A stretch of 64,000 bases of DNA from Sphingopyxis sp. JAI108. Its GTDB lineage: Bacteria > Pseudomonadota > Alphaproteobacteria > Sphingomonadales > Sphingomonadaceae. Of the stretch, positions 1 through 7,343 are shown one piece after another. The notes under the pieces were generated by a model. It made no database searches and was not told the origin of the DNA. It worked only from the letters and a program-made list of their open reading frames with translations. The stretch spans positions 1,798,001 through 1,862,000 of the forward strand of contig NZ_JACCCJ010000001.1 of assembly GCF_013410105.1 (NCBI RefSeq), in the 5' to 3' direction. Position numbers and translations under genes: made by a program. Numbering within the stretch: the stretch's first letter is position 1; the number at the start of each line of letters is the position of its first letter.

Positions 1-2
1 GC

Positions 3-305
3 AACGTCATCGAACGCGTAATGATCCTTGCGCCGAGCGATCGGCTGGCGCGGATCGATGCCGACATGCTGCCCGCCGAACTGGTCCGCGGCGGAACCGA
101 TATCTTGCCCAATTCGGAATCGATCACCGCGATCCCGCTGAAGGAGGCGCGCGAAAATTTCGAGCGCGAGTATCTGCGCATCCAGATCAACCGCTTTTCG
201 GGCAATATTTCGCGCACCGCGACCTTCATCGGGATGGAGCGGTCGGCGCTGCACCGCAAACTGAAACTTTTGGGCCTTACCGAGAGTTCGGACGGCGAGG
301 GATAG
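3..305 (+). CDS. ntrX: Sigma-54-type response regulator NtrX, C-terminal end (partial)
   Basis: The reading frame is open from the window edge and ends at the TAG at 303. Only the end of the protein is visible: a stretch with [10 protein letters not shown] and [13 protein letters not shown], the Fis-type helix-turn-helix that closes NtrC-family regulators. NtrX is the response regulator partner of the NtrY sensor kinase, a nitrogen- and redox-linked two-component system. The assignment to NtrX rather than another NtrC-family member rests on the downstream hfq and hflX, the usual alphaproteobacterial order. The receiver and AAA+ domains lie outside the window. Confidence 0.85.
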   Translation, partial: NVIERVMILAPSDRLARIDADMLPAELVRGGTDILPNSESITAIPLKEARENFEREYLRIQINRFSGNISRTATFIGMERSALHRKLKLLGLTESSDGEG

Positions 306-423
306 CGGCTTTGCGCTAGACCTTCCGCCTGCTTTGCCGCATATTGCTTTCAAGAAGAAGGTCTTGAAAGCCGGAAAACCGGCACCGTACCCGCGGTTGT
401 ACCGCCAAAAACAGGAGGCAAAT

Positions 424-927
424 GTGTCCGATAAAAACCAGAATCTCCAAGATATTTTCCTCAACGCCCTTCGCAAGAGCAAAACCCCGGTGACCATGTT
501 CCTGGTCAAGGGTGTCAAGCTGCAGGGCATCATCACCTGGTTCGACAATTTCTCATTGCTCCTCCGCCGCGACGGGCAGTCGCAGCTGGTGTATAAGCAT
601 GCGATCTCGACCGTGATGCCGTCGCATGATTTCGACTTGTCGCTGCTCGGCGACAATCTGCGCGACGCGCCGGCGAGCAAGGGCAAGGCGTTGCAGGACG
701 TTTTCCTGAACGCGGTTCGCCGGTCGGACGAATCGGTCACGATGTTCCTCGTCAACGGCGTGATGCTGCAGGGCGATATCGTCGCGTTCGACCTGTTCTG
801 CATGTTGCTCGAGCGCGAGCGGCAGGTGCAGCTTGTCTACAAGCACGCGATTTCGACCGTTCAGCCGAACGGGCCGATCAACCTGACCGACAATGGCGAG
901 GGTGACGGCGAAGCGGACGACACCTGA
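424..927 (+). CDS. hfq: Tandem-domain RNA chaperone Hfq
   Basis: Encodes 167 residues, about twice a normal Hfq. Two Sm-type domains follow each other: residues about 7–66 and 89–147. Each has the LQD-x-FLNA start with a basic rim (ALRKSK, AVRRSD), an Sm1 strand region (TMFLV…LQG) and an intact Sm2 motif [10 protein letters not shown] linker of about 22 residues separates them, and the acidic tail ([11 protein letters not shown]) resembles the disordered end of other Hfq proteins. The start is a GTG at 424 with AGGAGG at 413–418 five bases upstream; the ATG at 334 has no such site. Hfq pairs small RNAs with mRNAs and normally forms a hexameric ring. A protein with two domains per chain could form a six-fold ring from three chains; that is inference. 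hflX follows directly. Confidence 0.93.
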   Translation: MSDKNQNLQDIFLNALRKSKTPVTMFLVKGVKLQGIITWFDNFSLLLRRDGQSQLVYKHAISTVMPSHDFDLSLLGDNLRDAPASKGKALQDVFLNAVRRSDESVTMFLVNGVMLQGDIVAFDLFCMLLERERQVQLVYKHAISTVQPNGPINLTDNGEGDGEADDT

Positions 928-986
928 TCGACCCGATAATCGACAATGAAGACGAGGTAACGCGCGGCGCACCCGCGCTTGTCATC

Positions 987-2288
987 GTGCCCGAATGGCA
1001 TAGCCAGCGGCTTGCGCGCGACCTTGACGCTCGCGCTGAGGAGGCGAAGGGACTCGCGCTTGCGATCGGGCTCGATGTCGTCGCCGTCCACACGTTGCGC
1101 CTGCGGCAGACGCGGGCGGCGACCCTTCTCGGCGTCGGCCAGATCGACGCGATCGCGCCCGACATCGCCGCGAAGGGCGTCCAGCTGGTCGTTGTCGATG
1201 CGGCGCTCACGCCGATCCAGCAGCGCAATCTCGAAACGGCGTTCGGTACGAAGGTGATCGACCGCACCGGGTTGATCCTCGAAATCTTCGGTGAGCGCGC
1301 TGCGACGGCTGAGGGGCGTTTGCAAGTCGAGCTCGCGCATCTCGATTATCAGGCAGGGCGCCTCGTTCGTAGCTGGACGCATCTCGAGCGTCAGCGCGGC
1401 GGCTTCGGATTCCTCGGCGGCCCCGGGGAAACGCAGATCGAAGCCGACCGGCGGATGATCCGCAATCGGATGGCGCGGATTCGGCGCAGCCTCGAGGATG
1501 CGCGCCGCACGCGCCAACTGCAACGGTCGAAGCGCCAGCGCGCGCCATGGCCCGTCATTGCGCTCGTCGGCTATACAAACGCCGGAAAATCGACTTTCTT
1601 CAACAGGTTGACGGGGAGTGACGTCATGGCGGAAGATATGCTTTTCGCCACGCTCGATCCGACGATGCGCGAAATCCGGTTGCCCGGCATCGACAAGGCG
1701 ATCCTGTCCGACACCGTGGGTTTCGTGTCCGATCTGCCGACCGAACTCGTCGCCGCCTTCCGTGCGACGCTGGAAGAGGTCACGACCGCCGATCTGATCG
1801 TCCATGTGCGCGATATCGTGCATCCCGACAGCGAGGCGCAATATGAGGATGTGCGCGCGATTCTGAATTCGCTCGGCGCCAACGGTCCGCAGGATGGCGC
1901 GGAGGGGGATGCTCCGGCGGCGATCCCCCAGATCGAAATATGGAACAAGATGGACACCGCGGACGTCGATCGCCGCGCGACGATCGAAGAAATGGCGGCG
2001 CGGCGTCCCGACGTCGCAATCATTTCGGCCGTGACGGGCGAAGGCGTCGAGACCGCGCGCATCCTCATGGCGTCGCAATTAACCGCGCGGCATCAGGTGC
2101 AGCGCATCTATCTTGACTATGAGCAGGGCGAGGCAATGGCTTGGCTGCACGCCCGCGGCGAGGTGCTCTCCGATGAGCCGGAGGGCGAGGGGCACGTCCT
2201 GACCGTACGGCTCGATCCCGCGGATCGCGCGCGGTTCGAACGGCTATGGCCGGCCCGGAAAGATCCTAACGACGCTCCGACGCCTTGA
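987..2288 (+). CDS. hflX: Ribosome-associated GTPase HflX
   Basis: HflX is a translational GTPase that binds the 50S subunit and rescues or splits stalled ribosomes. The P-loop GYTNAGKS, the switch sequence DTVGFV and the base-specificity motif NKMD are visible, after an N-terminal HflX domain with the GPGETQIEADRR helix region. The GTG at 987 is the first conventional start, but it is probably not the true one. The frame stays open back to 906 and reads [22 protein letters not shown], and the TRGAPALVIVP part looks like the usual HflX beginning. No ATG, GTG or TTG exists in frame between 906 and 987, so initiation may use CTG 924 (overlapping the hfq stop) or an ATC/ATA codon. The gene ends 23 bases inside the 3' end of convergent mazG. 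Confidence 0.93.
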   Translation: MPEWHSQRLARDLDARAEEAKGLALAIGLDVVAVHTLRLRQTRAATLLGVGQIDAIAPDIAAKGVQLVVVDAALTPIQQRNLETAFGTKVIDRTGLILEIFGERAATAEGRLQVELAHLDYQAGRLVRSWTHLERQRGGFGFLGGPGETQIEADRRMIRNRMARIRRSLEDARRTRQLQRSKRQRAPWPVIALVGYTNAGKSTFFNRLTGSDVMAEDMLFATLDPTMREIRLPGIDKAILSDTVGFVSDLPTELVAAFRATLEEVTTADLIVHVRDIVHPDSEAQYEDVRAILNSLGANGPQDGAEGDAPAAIPQIEIWNKMDTADVDRRATIEEMAARRPDVAIISAVTGEGVETARILMASQLTARHQVQRIYLDYEQGEAMAWLHARGEVLSDEPEGEGHVLTVRLDPADRARFERLWPARKDPNDAPTP

Positions 2289-3039
2289 CCGCCAGCCAGT
2301 GATCTTCTTGCGCATCAAGCGACAGGTCTGCGATGCTCCCGCCGGCCCGATCTTCCATCGCCGCAAAGCGTCGGGCGAATTTCAGATTGGCGTCGCGTAG
2401 CGCGCTTTCCGCATCGACGCCCAGCTTGCGTGCATAGTTTACGACCGCGAACAAAAGGTCGCCGACTTCCTCGTGGCGCTCGGCTTCGTTCGCTGCATTC
2501 GCCACCTCGGCCAATTCTTCGGCGATCTTGTCGCGTGGACCGTCGACGTCGGGCCAGTCGAAACCGACGCGCGCGGCGCGGCCTTGCAGCTTTTGGGCGC
2601 GGAGCAAGGCGGGTAGCGACAGCGCGACACCTGCCAACGCACCACTTGGCCCTTCGGCGGCGCGTTCATCGGCCTTGATTGCTTCCCATTGCTTGCGGAC
2701 ATCGTCGGTCTCGCCGTTGCCGAAGATGTGCGGATGGCGGCGTTCCATCTTGTCGCTGATCGCATCGGCGACGTCGTCGAAGCCGAAAAGGCCGTCGTCG
2801 GTCGCGATCTGGCTATGGAACACGACCTGGAGCAGAAGGTCGCCGAGTTCGTCGCGGATCGCGGCAGGATCGCCGCCGGCGATCGCGTCGGAAACCTCAT
2901 AGGCTTCCTCGATCGTATAAGGTGCAATCGTCGAGAAGTTTTGCGCGAGATCCCATTCGCAACCGCCGTCCGGATTGCGGAGCTGGCGCATGATTCCGAG
3001 CAGACGGTCGATGGGGGATTGGTTTGCCGTGTCAGGCAT
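2266..3039 (-). CDS. mazG: Nucleoside triphosphate pyrophosphohydrolase MazG
   Basis: Encodes 257 residues with the two tandem MazG domains of the full-length enzyme. The first has YTIEEAYEV and DELGDLLLQVVFH; the second has IAEELAEV and EEVGDLLFAVVN. The Glu/Asp residues in these helices bind magnesium. MazG hydrolyses NTPs and dNTPs to monophosphates, cleaning non-canonical nucleotides and possibly tuning ppGpp-related responses. It is transcribed against hflX and overlaps its 3' end. An AT-rich palindrome lies just upstream of its start. Confidence 0.93.
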   Translation of the reverse strand: MPDTANQSPIDRLLGIMRQLRNPDGGCEWDLAQNFSTIAPYTIEEAYEVSDAIAGGDPAAIRDELGDLLLQVVFHSQIATDDGLFGFDDVADAISDKMERRHPHIFGNGETDDVRKQWEAIKADERAAEGPSGALAGVALSLPALLRAQKLQGRAARVGFDWPDVDGPRDKIAEELAEVANAANEAERHEEVGDLLFAVVNYARKLGVDAESALRDANLKFARRFAAMEDRAGGSIADLSLDAQEDHWLAVKASERR

Positions 3040-3050
3040 ATGTTTATCCG

Positions 3051-3064
3051 ATAATATATATTAT
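3051..3064. promoter_or_regulatory. AT-only palindrome upstream of mazG
   Basis: ATAATATATATTAT is a perfect 14-base palindrome in a genome of roughly 64% GC. It ends 12 bases before the mazG start codon on the minus strand. It may contain the -10 region of the mazG promoter or be an operator; sequence alone cannot decide. Confidence 0.3.
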
Positions 3065-3212
3065 GTTAAATCATAGAATGGTCCCCGCGTTTGGCAGACC
3101 GACTTCCACTCACCAAATTGCAGAAACGTCATATTGCGCGTCTAAGATCGCTCTATGCGGCAGTAAAGCCCAGTGGACCTGTTTTGGCGAGTTCCAGTTC
3201 CCAAGACTCTCC

Positions 3213-3236
3213 GACAAATCCTATCGGGGATTTGTC
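3213..3236 (-). terminator. Hairpin at the end of the anti-sigma gene
   Basis: GACAAATCC and GGATTTGTC form a nine-base-pair stem with a six-base loop, spanning the anti-sigma stop codon at 3221. No T-run follows, so it is a weak intrinsic terminator or an mRNA 3'-end stabilising hairpin for the sigma/anti-sigma operon. Confidence 0.4.
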
Positions 3237-3934
3237 CATCCCGCGTCCCGCGCCGCTCGTTCGCTCTGAGCATCAAGTGGATCGCGTTTCATCATGGCCG
3301 CTGCCGCGCCAGCAAGTTCGCCCGATGAGGCTTGCCGGTAATCGCCGCGGGCTTGGCCCGGAAGCGTCCTTTCGATCTGCCATCGACCATCCTCGCGGCA
3401 ACCGATTCCATTGACCGGACGGCTTTCGAAGCTGCGGCAATAGCGACCGGTATTGTCCTCGAAACTGAGCACGATACGGATCGGGGCATCGTCACGCTGG
3501 CTCGACGCGAGCTGTGTATCGAGCGCTGCGGCGAGCGATCCCGCCGCGACCAGAGCGCCGTTGTCGATTGTCACATCGGCGGCCGGCGCCCAAGGGCGCA
3601 GTCCGATTGTCAGGCCGAGCACCAGCGAAGCCGCAATGGCGCTCCAATGAACGCCGCTGAAGTATGTGAAGCGCGCGCCTCTGACGCTGCGGCGATCGGC
3701 CAAGCTCGTATCGACCTTGTCATCAACCGCGAGCAGCGACCGGAGTCGTTCGGGAACGGCCTCTTCCGCAATGGGAGCATAATGCCCGGTCAGCCGCGCT
3801 TTGAGCGCGCGATGGCGTGCGATCTCCGCCGCGAGTGCTGCATCGTTGGCTGCCTCGCGCTCAATCCGGCGTGCGGTCAGATCGTCGAGTTCGCCGTCGA
3901 CAAAAGCAGCGACGGTGGCGGGATCAAAGCTCAT
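3221..3934 (-). CDS. Membrane-bound anti-sigma factor for the adjacent ECF sigma
   Basis: Encodes 237 residues. The N-terminal AAFVDGELDD region (residues 9–18) is the typical start of cytoplasmic anti-sigma domains. One membrane helix lies at about residues 96–115 (SAIAASLVLGLTIGL), leaving a periplasmic domain of about 120 residues. No HxxxCxxC zinc motif is present, so it is not a ZAS-type factor. Its ATG overlaps the sigma stop codon (ATGA at 3931–3934), so the two are translationally coupled. By position it should hold the sigma factor inactive until an envelope signal arrives; regulated proteolysis of the membrane domain would be the family norm but is not shown here. Confidence 0.85.
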   Translation of the reverse strand: MSFDPATVAAFVDGELDDLTARRIEREAANDAALAAEIARHRALKARLTGHYAPIAEEAVPERLRSLLAVDDKVDTSLADRRSVRGARFTYFSGVHWSAIAASLVLGLTIGLRPWAPAADVTIDNGALVAAGSLAAALDTQLASSQRDDAPIRIVLSFEDNTGRYCRSFESRPVNGIGCREDGRWQIERTLPGQARGDYRQASSGELAGAAAAMMKRDPLDAQSERAARDAGWTNPR

Positions 3935-4419
3935 GCCGCTTCTCCAAGATAGAACATCAGGGCTTCGCGCCCCCGCGCAAGGCGCGAGGTCACGGTACCG
4001 ACCGCCACATCGAGCATCTCCGCGGCTTCGCGATAGGCATAGCCTTCGACAAGCACGAGCATCACGACTTCGCGCTGTTCGTCGGGAAGCCGGGCCATTG
4101 CGCCGTCGACATCGCCACGGAGCGCCCCTGCCTCGACCTCGGAGGCGCCCTCGCCCGCGACCTGTGTGACTGCGTCGTCGATTGGCGCATGAACACCGCG
4201 CCGGCCCGCGGCGCGGCGTTCGTCGATCCAGAGATTGCGGGTGATGCGGTACATCCAGCTGTCCAGTCTCGTTCCTTGTTGCCATTGATCGCGCGATTTC
4301 AGCGCGCGTTCGATCGCGGCCTGGCACAAATCGTCGGCATCGCTCTGATGGCGCGCCAATCCGCGCGCGAACCGGCGCAGGCGCGGCAATAATTCGACCA
4401 GTTCCTCTTCGAAGCGCAT
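3931..4419 (-). CDS. ECF-type RNA polymerase sigma factor
   Basis: Encodes 162 residues. Region 2 is at about 8–70 (FARGL…DADDLCQAA…WMYRITRNLWID) and region 4 at about 108–155 (LPDEQREVV…EGYAYREAAEMLDVAVGTVTSRL). The start at 4419 is preferred over the ATG at 4476, because a GGAAG–N17–CGTT promoter motif on this strand begins inside the first codons of the longer version, so the transcript should begin downstream of 4476. The gene is divergent from the secreted protease at 4543 and shares a palindromic promoter with it, which suggests autoregulation. The anti-sigma gene follows with an ATGA overlap. Confidence 0.9.
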   Translation of the reverse strand: MRFEEELVELLPRLRRFARGLARHQSDADDLCQAAIERALKSRDQWQQGTRLDSWMYRITRNLWIDERRAAGRRGVHAPIDDAVTQVAGEGASEVEAGALRGDVDGAMARLPDEQREVVMLVLVEGYAYREAAEMLDVAVGTVTSRLARGREALMFYLGEAA

Positions 4420-4442
4420 ATTCGCCTTTTCGCTGTGTCTGA

Positions 4443-4474
4443 GGAAGAAACGACGCCACTCTATCGTTTCTTCC
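4443..4474. promoter_or_regulatory. Bidirectional palindromic ECF promoter
   Basis: On the plus strand GGAAG (4443–4447) is followed by 17 bases and CGTT (4465–4468). On the minus strand the same motif appears with the same spacing: GGAAG at 4474–4470 and CGTT at 4452–4449. The outer ten bases on each side (GGAAGAAACG / CGTTTCTTCC) are perfect inverted repeats. This matches the GGAAC–N16/17–CGTT layout of alphaproteobacterial ECF promoters except for the fifth base. It would fire both the sigma operon and the protease gene. Confidence 0.72.
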
Positions 4475-4542
4475 ATGGCATGCTAAATTTTTCGGGCGCG
4501 GCTGGTTCGCCGCCTTCGCCCCCGCCGATATGAGGAGTTTCA

Positions 4543-5811
4543 ATGCGCGCCTTGATCGCCCTGCCCATGATGCTCTCGCTTCTCTCCGCCGGGATCGCTG
4601 CGCATGCCGATGCCCAGATCGCATTGCCACCGGTCCAGCTTCCCGATGCCGCGCGCACCCTGCCCTCGCTGCCGGACATCAGCAGCGAGCCGCTCGTCGC
4701 TGTGCGCAATACGCTCGCGCAGTTGCGAATCGACCGGATCGCCGCGCTGCTCCGGGACAATCGCGACCGCATCGAACCCGACCGCGACGGCCAGCCCGCA
4801 GTGCGCGGCATAGTCGTGGCAACGGGTGTCGACGAAGCGATGATCGCGCGCGCGGCCAAGGAAGGGTTCCGGCTGATCGACCGCGAGCTTGTCGAAGGCA
4901 TCGACCTCGACATAGCTCGCTTTGCGGTTCCTGAAGGGAACAGCCTCGCTCGCGCGCAAAAGAAGCTTTCCAAGCTTCTGCCCGAGGCCGAAGTCGATGC
5001 CGATCATATCTATTTCACAAGCGGTCCCGGTGGGACTCTTTCGGCCACGGCATTGGCGATGGCGGCGACGCCCGGCCAAGCCCGGCTCGGATTGATCGAC
5101 GGCGGGGTTGCTGCGCATCCGTCGGTCGCCGGTCGCGTCGAGCAGCGCGGCTTCGCGGCTGGTGCGCCTTACGCCAGCCGCCACGGCACCGCCGTGGCAT
5201 CGCTGCTCATCGGCAGCGGATCGGTTCGGGGGGCGGCTTCCGGGCAGCGGCTCCTGGCGGCCGACGTCTATGGCACCGATCCGGCGGGTGGGAACGCAAG
5301 CGCCATTGCGCGCGCACTGGGCTGGTTGGTACAGCGCGGCGCCGCGGTGACGACGATCAGCCTTGTCGGGCCCGACAACAAGCTGCTGGCGAGCGCCGTA
5401 TCGCGCGCGCAGCAGCGCGGCATGTTGATCGTCGCCGCGGTCGGCAACGACGGCCCGGCCGCTCCGCCCGCCTATCCCGCTTCCTATAAGGGCGTGTTTG
5501 CGGTGACCGGCGTCGATGCAAGGAATCGCGTCTTGCCCGAGGCGGGCCGGACGCAACACATCGACTTCGCTGCGCCGGGCGATGCCGTGCTTGCCGCGAC
5601 CGACGTCGATACGACCGACCGCCTGCGTGGCACCTCATTCGCCGCGCCGCTCGTCGGCGGACGCCTTGCCCTTCGCTACCCGGCACCGGCGATCGACCGG
5701 ATCGGGCCGGCGGTATCCGCGCTGGTTTTCGAAGCCCGCGATCTCGGCAAGAAGGGCCGCGATAAGATTTACGGTCACGGGCTCATTTGCGGAGATTGCG
5801 GCCGTCGCTGA
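4543..5811 (+). CDS. Secreted S8 (subtilisin-like) serine protease
   Basis: Encodes 422 residues. A signal peptide covers about 1–24 (MRALIALPMMLSLLSAG…ADAQ). Residues about 50–160 look like a propeptide-type region. The S8 catalytic domain starts near 180: Asp186 in LIDGGV, His214 in RHGTAVAS, oxyanion-hole Asn302 in AVGNDGP, and Ser365 in GTSFAAP, so the triad is complete. The chain ends in a CGDCGRR tail. GAGGAG precedes the ATG. Lying divergent from an ECF sigma operon with a shared promoter, it is probably a target of that sigma. Its substrate is unknown; the secreted Gly-rich protein downstream or the anti-sigma periplasmic domain are candidates. Confidence 0.9.
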   Translation: MRALIALPMMLSLLSAGIAAHADAQIALPPVQLPDAARTLPSLPDISSEPLVAVRNTLAQLRIDRIAALLRDNRDRIEPDRDGQPAVRGIVVATGVDEAMIARAAKEGFRLIDRELVEGIDLDIARFAVPEGNSLARAQKKLSKLLPEAEVDADHIYFTSGPGGTLSATALAMAATPGQARLGLIDGGVAAHPSVAGRVEQRGFAAGAPYASRHGTAVASLLIGSGSVRGAASGQRLLAADVYGTDPAGGNASAIARALGWLVQRGAAVTTISLVGPDNKLLASAVSRAQQRGMLIVAAVGNDGPAAPPAYPASYKGVFAVTGVDARNRVLPEAGRTQHIDFAAPGDAVLAATDVDTTDRLRGTSFAAPLVGGRLALRYPAPAIDRIGPAVSALVFEARDLGKKGRDKIYGHGLICGDCGRR

Positions 5812-5829
5812 CCGGTTTCGAATAATTTC

Positions 5830-5855
5830 GGAAGAAATTCGAACCCGCCATCGTT
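5830..5855 (+). promoter_or_regulatory. ECF promoter of the Gly-rich secreted protein gene
   Basis: GGAAG (5830–5834), a 17-base spacer and CGTT (5852–5855), 48 bases before the ATG at 5904. The element shares GGAAGAAA, the spacing and CGTT with the two motifs in the sigma/protease divergent region. It also sits within an imperfect hairpin (5815–5843). Confidence 0.6.
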
Positions 5856-5903
5856 CTTCCTTCAGGCCCTCCCCTCCGGGCCGCAAGACGAAGGAGAAGG
5901 ATA

Positions 5904-6752
5904 ATGGCACATCGTATTTTCACGCCGGCTCTCGCGCTCGCCGTGTCGAGCATGGCATTTTCGGCCCCCGCTTCGGCGCAGTTGCTCGGCGGTAATGGCG
6001 GACTGAGTGGCGGCTTGGGCGGCACGCTCGGCGGCACGCTCGGCAATCCCACCGGGCCGATCGGCGGGACGCTTGGCACAGCGGGCGATATCACCGGATC
6101 GGGCCGCGGCGAAGCCGATGTCGATCGCCGCTCGGGTCGAGTTCAAGGCAAGGGTCGCGCCGATGCGAATGGCAAGGGTTCAGCCAATGGCGACGCGAAC
6201 CTGCTTGGTCGCACGGTCGGCGGCAACGCCAGCGGCGCGGGCTCCGCATCGGGTAGCGGCAGCCTCGACGCGCAGGCCGTCGGCACCGATTTCGTCGGCC
6301 AGACGGCCCGCGGCGTTGTCGGCACCGCCCGTGACACCGCTTCGACCGCAACCGGCACCGCGCGCGGTGCGGTCGGGACTGTCCGCGATCGGACCAATGG
6401 CGCGCTGTCGGACGTCTCAGGCAGCGCCGCCGCCGCCGGTTCGATCGCGGGCAGCTTCCAGGGTAGCCTGGGCCAGCTCGCAGCCGCGGGCAGCGGCGCC
6501 GCCACCGGCAACGGCATGTTCGCCATCGCGCCGGGCATGCCCGTCACCGATCCGCGCGGCAAGGTGATCGGTTATGTCCAGGAACTGCGCCAGACCGGCA
6601 GCGGGGTCGTCCAGGCCGTGACGGTCGAGGTCGGGGACCGGGTAGCGACCCTTCCCGCCGCCAGCTTCGCCGGCTCGGGCGACGTGCTCGTGACCGGGAT
6701 GACCAAGGGCCAGCTGAAGAAAGCGGCCGAGCAGCAGCAAACCGGCGAGTAA
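5904..6752 (+). CDS. Secreted Gly/Ala-rich protein with possible PRC-barrel-like C-terminus
   Basis: Encodes 282 residues. A signal peptide is at about 1–25 (ending FSAPASAQ). Residues about 27–200 are low-complexity, dominated by Gly, Ala, Ser and Thr, with repeats such as GGTLGGTLG and GTARDTASTATGTARGAVGT. Residues about 209–262 are more ordered (PGMPVTDPRGKVIGYV…VTVEVGDRVATLP) and resemble a PRC-barrel fold; this is a tentative visual match. A strong ribosome-binding site GGAGAAGG precedes the ATG. An upstream promoter motif like that of the ECF operon suggests coregulation. A surface or periplasmic structural role is inference; I do not recognise a named family. Confidence 0.72.
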   Translation: MAHRIFTPALALAVSSMAFSAPASAQLLGGNGGLSGGLGGTLGGTLGNPTGPIGGTLGTAGDITGSGRGEADVDRRSGRVQGKGRADANGKGSANGDANLLGRTVGGNASGAGSASGSGSLDAQAVGTDFVGQTARGVVGTARDTASTATGTARGAVGTVRDRTNGALSDVSGSAAAAGSIAGSFQGSLGQLAAAGSGAATGNGMFAIAPGMPVTDPRGKVIGYVQELRQTGSGVVQAVTVEVGDRVATLPAASFAGSGDVLVTGMTKGQLKKAAEQQQTGE

Positions 6753-6800
6753 GGCAAATGGGGCGATCGGCGATGACCCCAATGACGCCGATCGACGACT

Positions 6801-6825
6801 GGGCGGGCCGCCGTGCGGCCCGCCC
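6801..6825. terminator. Bidirectional hairpin between convergent genes
   Basis: An 11-bp perfect stem (GGGCGGGCCGC / GCGGCCCGCCC) with a three-base loop sits between the Gly-rich gene and the convergent YciI gene. The tail CTATTCT is only weakly T-rich. Confidence 0.6.
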
Positions 6826-6831
6826 CTATTC

Positions 6832-7170
6832 TCAGCTCGCGGGATCGTACATGAACTCGCGAAGCTCTTGCGAACACCGGCAAGCGACCGCGATTTTCCT
6901 CGCCCATTCGACAGCCTCCCTGCGGGTCGGCAATTCGAGCACCGCGAACCCGCCCTTGATGCGACTGCCCGGATAGATTTGCGTCGATACCAATCCTTCG
7001 CTGGAGACCAGCACCGGCTCGACCTGCTCGTCGATTCCGCCGCCGAACACATATACGCCGGCCGCCTTGGCTTCCTCGATCACCGCGTGGGCGGCGGCGG
7101 ACACTTCGGGCAGTTCTTCGTCGGTGACCATCATGGCCTCACTCGGGAAAGAAATCAGATATTTCGTCAT
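6832..7170 (-). CDS. YCII/DGPF-family protein
   Basis: Encodes 112 residues beginning MTKYLISF. The layout (short strand, EELPEVSAAAHAVIEEAKAAG helix, YVFGGGID, IKGGFAVLELPTRREAVEWA) is that of the YCII-like fold, a ferredoxin-like alpha/beta family of mostly unknown activity. The ATG overlaps the stop of the small membrane protein gene upstream (ATGA at 7167–7170). It is the last gene of a minus-strand run that starts with mltB. Confidence 0.75.
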   Translation of the reverse strand: MTKYLISFPSEAMMVTDEELPEVSAAAHAVIEEAKAAGVYVFGGGIDEQVEPVLVSSEGLVSTQIYPGSRIKGGFAVLELPTRREAVEWARKIAVACRCSQELREFMYDPAS

Positions 7171-7343
7171 GCCATCATCTGCCATGTCCGGATCACGAGA
7201 AATACAAGCCCGAAGATCGCGACCCATGCGAGCGCCATCTTGAGCCAGTCGGCCATGGGCAACCGCCGGGCGAGTAGCGAGCTTAGGACCAATGTGAACG
7301 CGCCCGCGAACCACAGCGTCTGAACGACGGTATCACCATTCAT
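7167..7343 (-). CDS. Small two-helix membrane protein (58 residues)
   Basis: A 58-codon frame beginning MNGDTVVQTLWF. Two hydrophobic segments at about residues 8–25 and 36–53 flank a short charged turn (ARRLPMADWLK), a helical hairpin. Both ends are locked into the operon: its ATG overlaps the stop of the PhnP-like gene (ATGA 7340–7343), and its TGA overlaps the start of the YciI gene (ATGA 7167–7170). That arrangement is strong evidence for a real gene despite its size. No function is recognisable. Confidence 0.78.
   Translation of the reverse strand: MNGDTVVQTLWFAGAFTLVLSSLLARRLPMADWLKMALAWVAIFGLVFLVIRTWQMMA

Noticed and set aside
3024-3269. Small plus-strand frame between mazG and the anti-sigma gene
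   Set aside because: No ribosome-binding site, codon use unlike the neighbours, and it crosses a hairpin.
3935-4630. A longer anti-sigma frame extending back to 4630
   Set aside because: The upstream part is out-of-frame sigma gene; the ATG at 3934 overlapping the sigma stop is the natural start.
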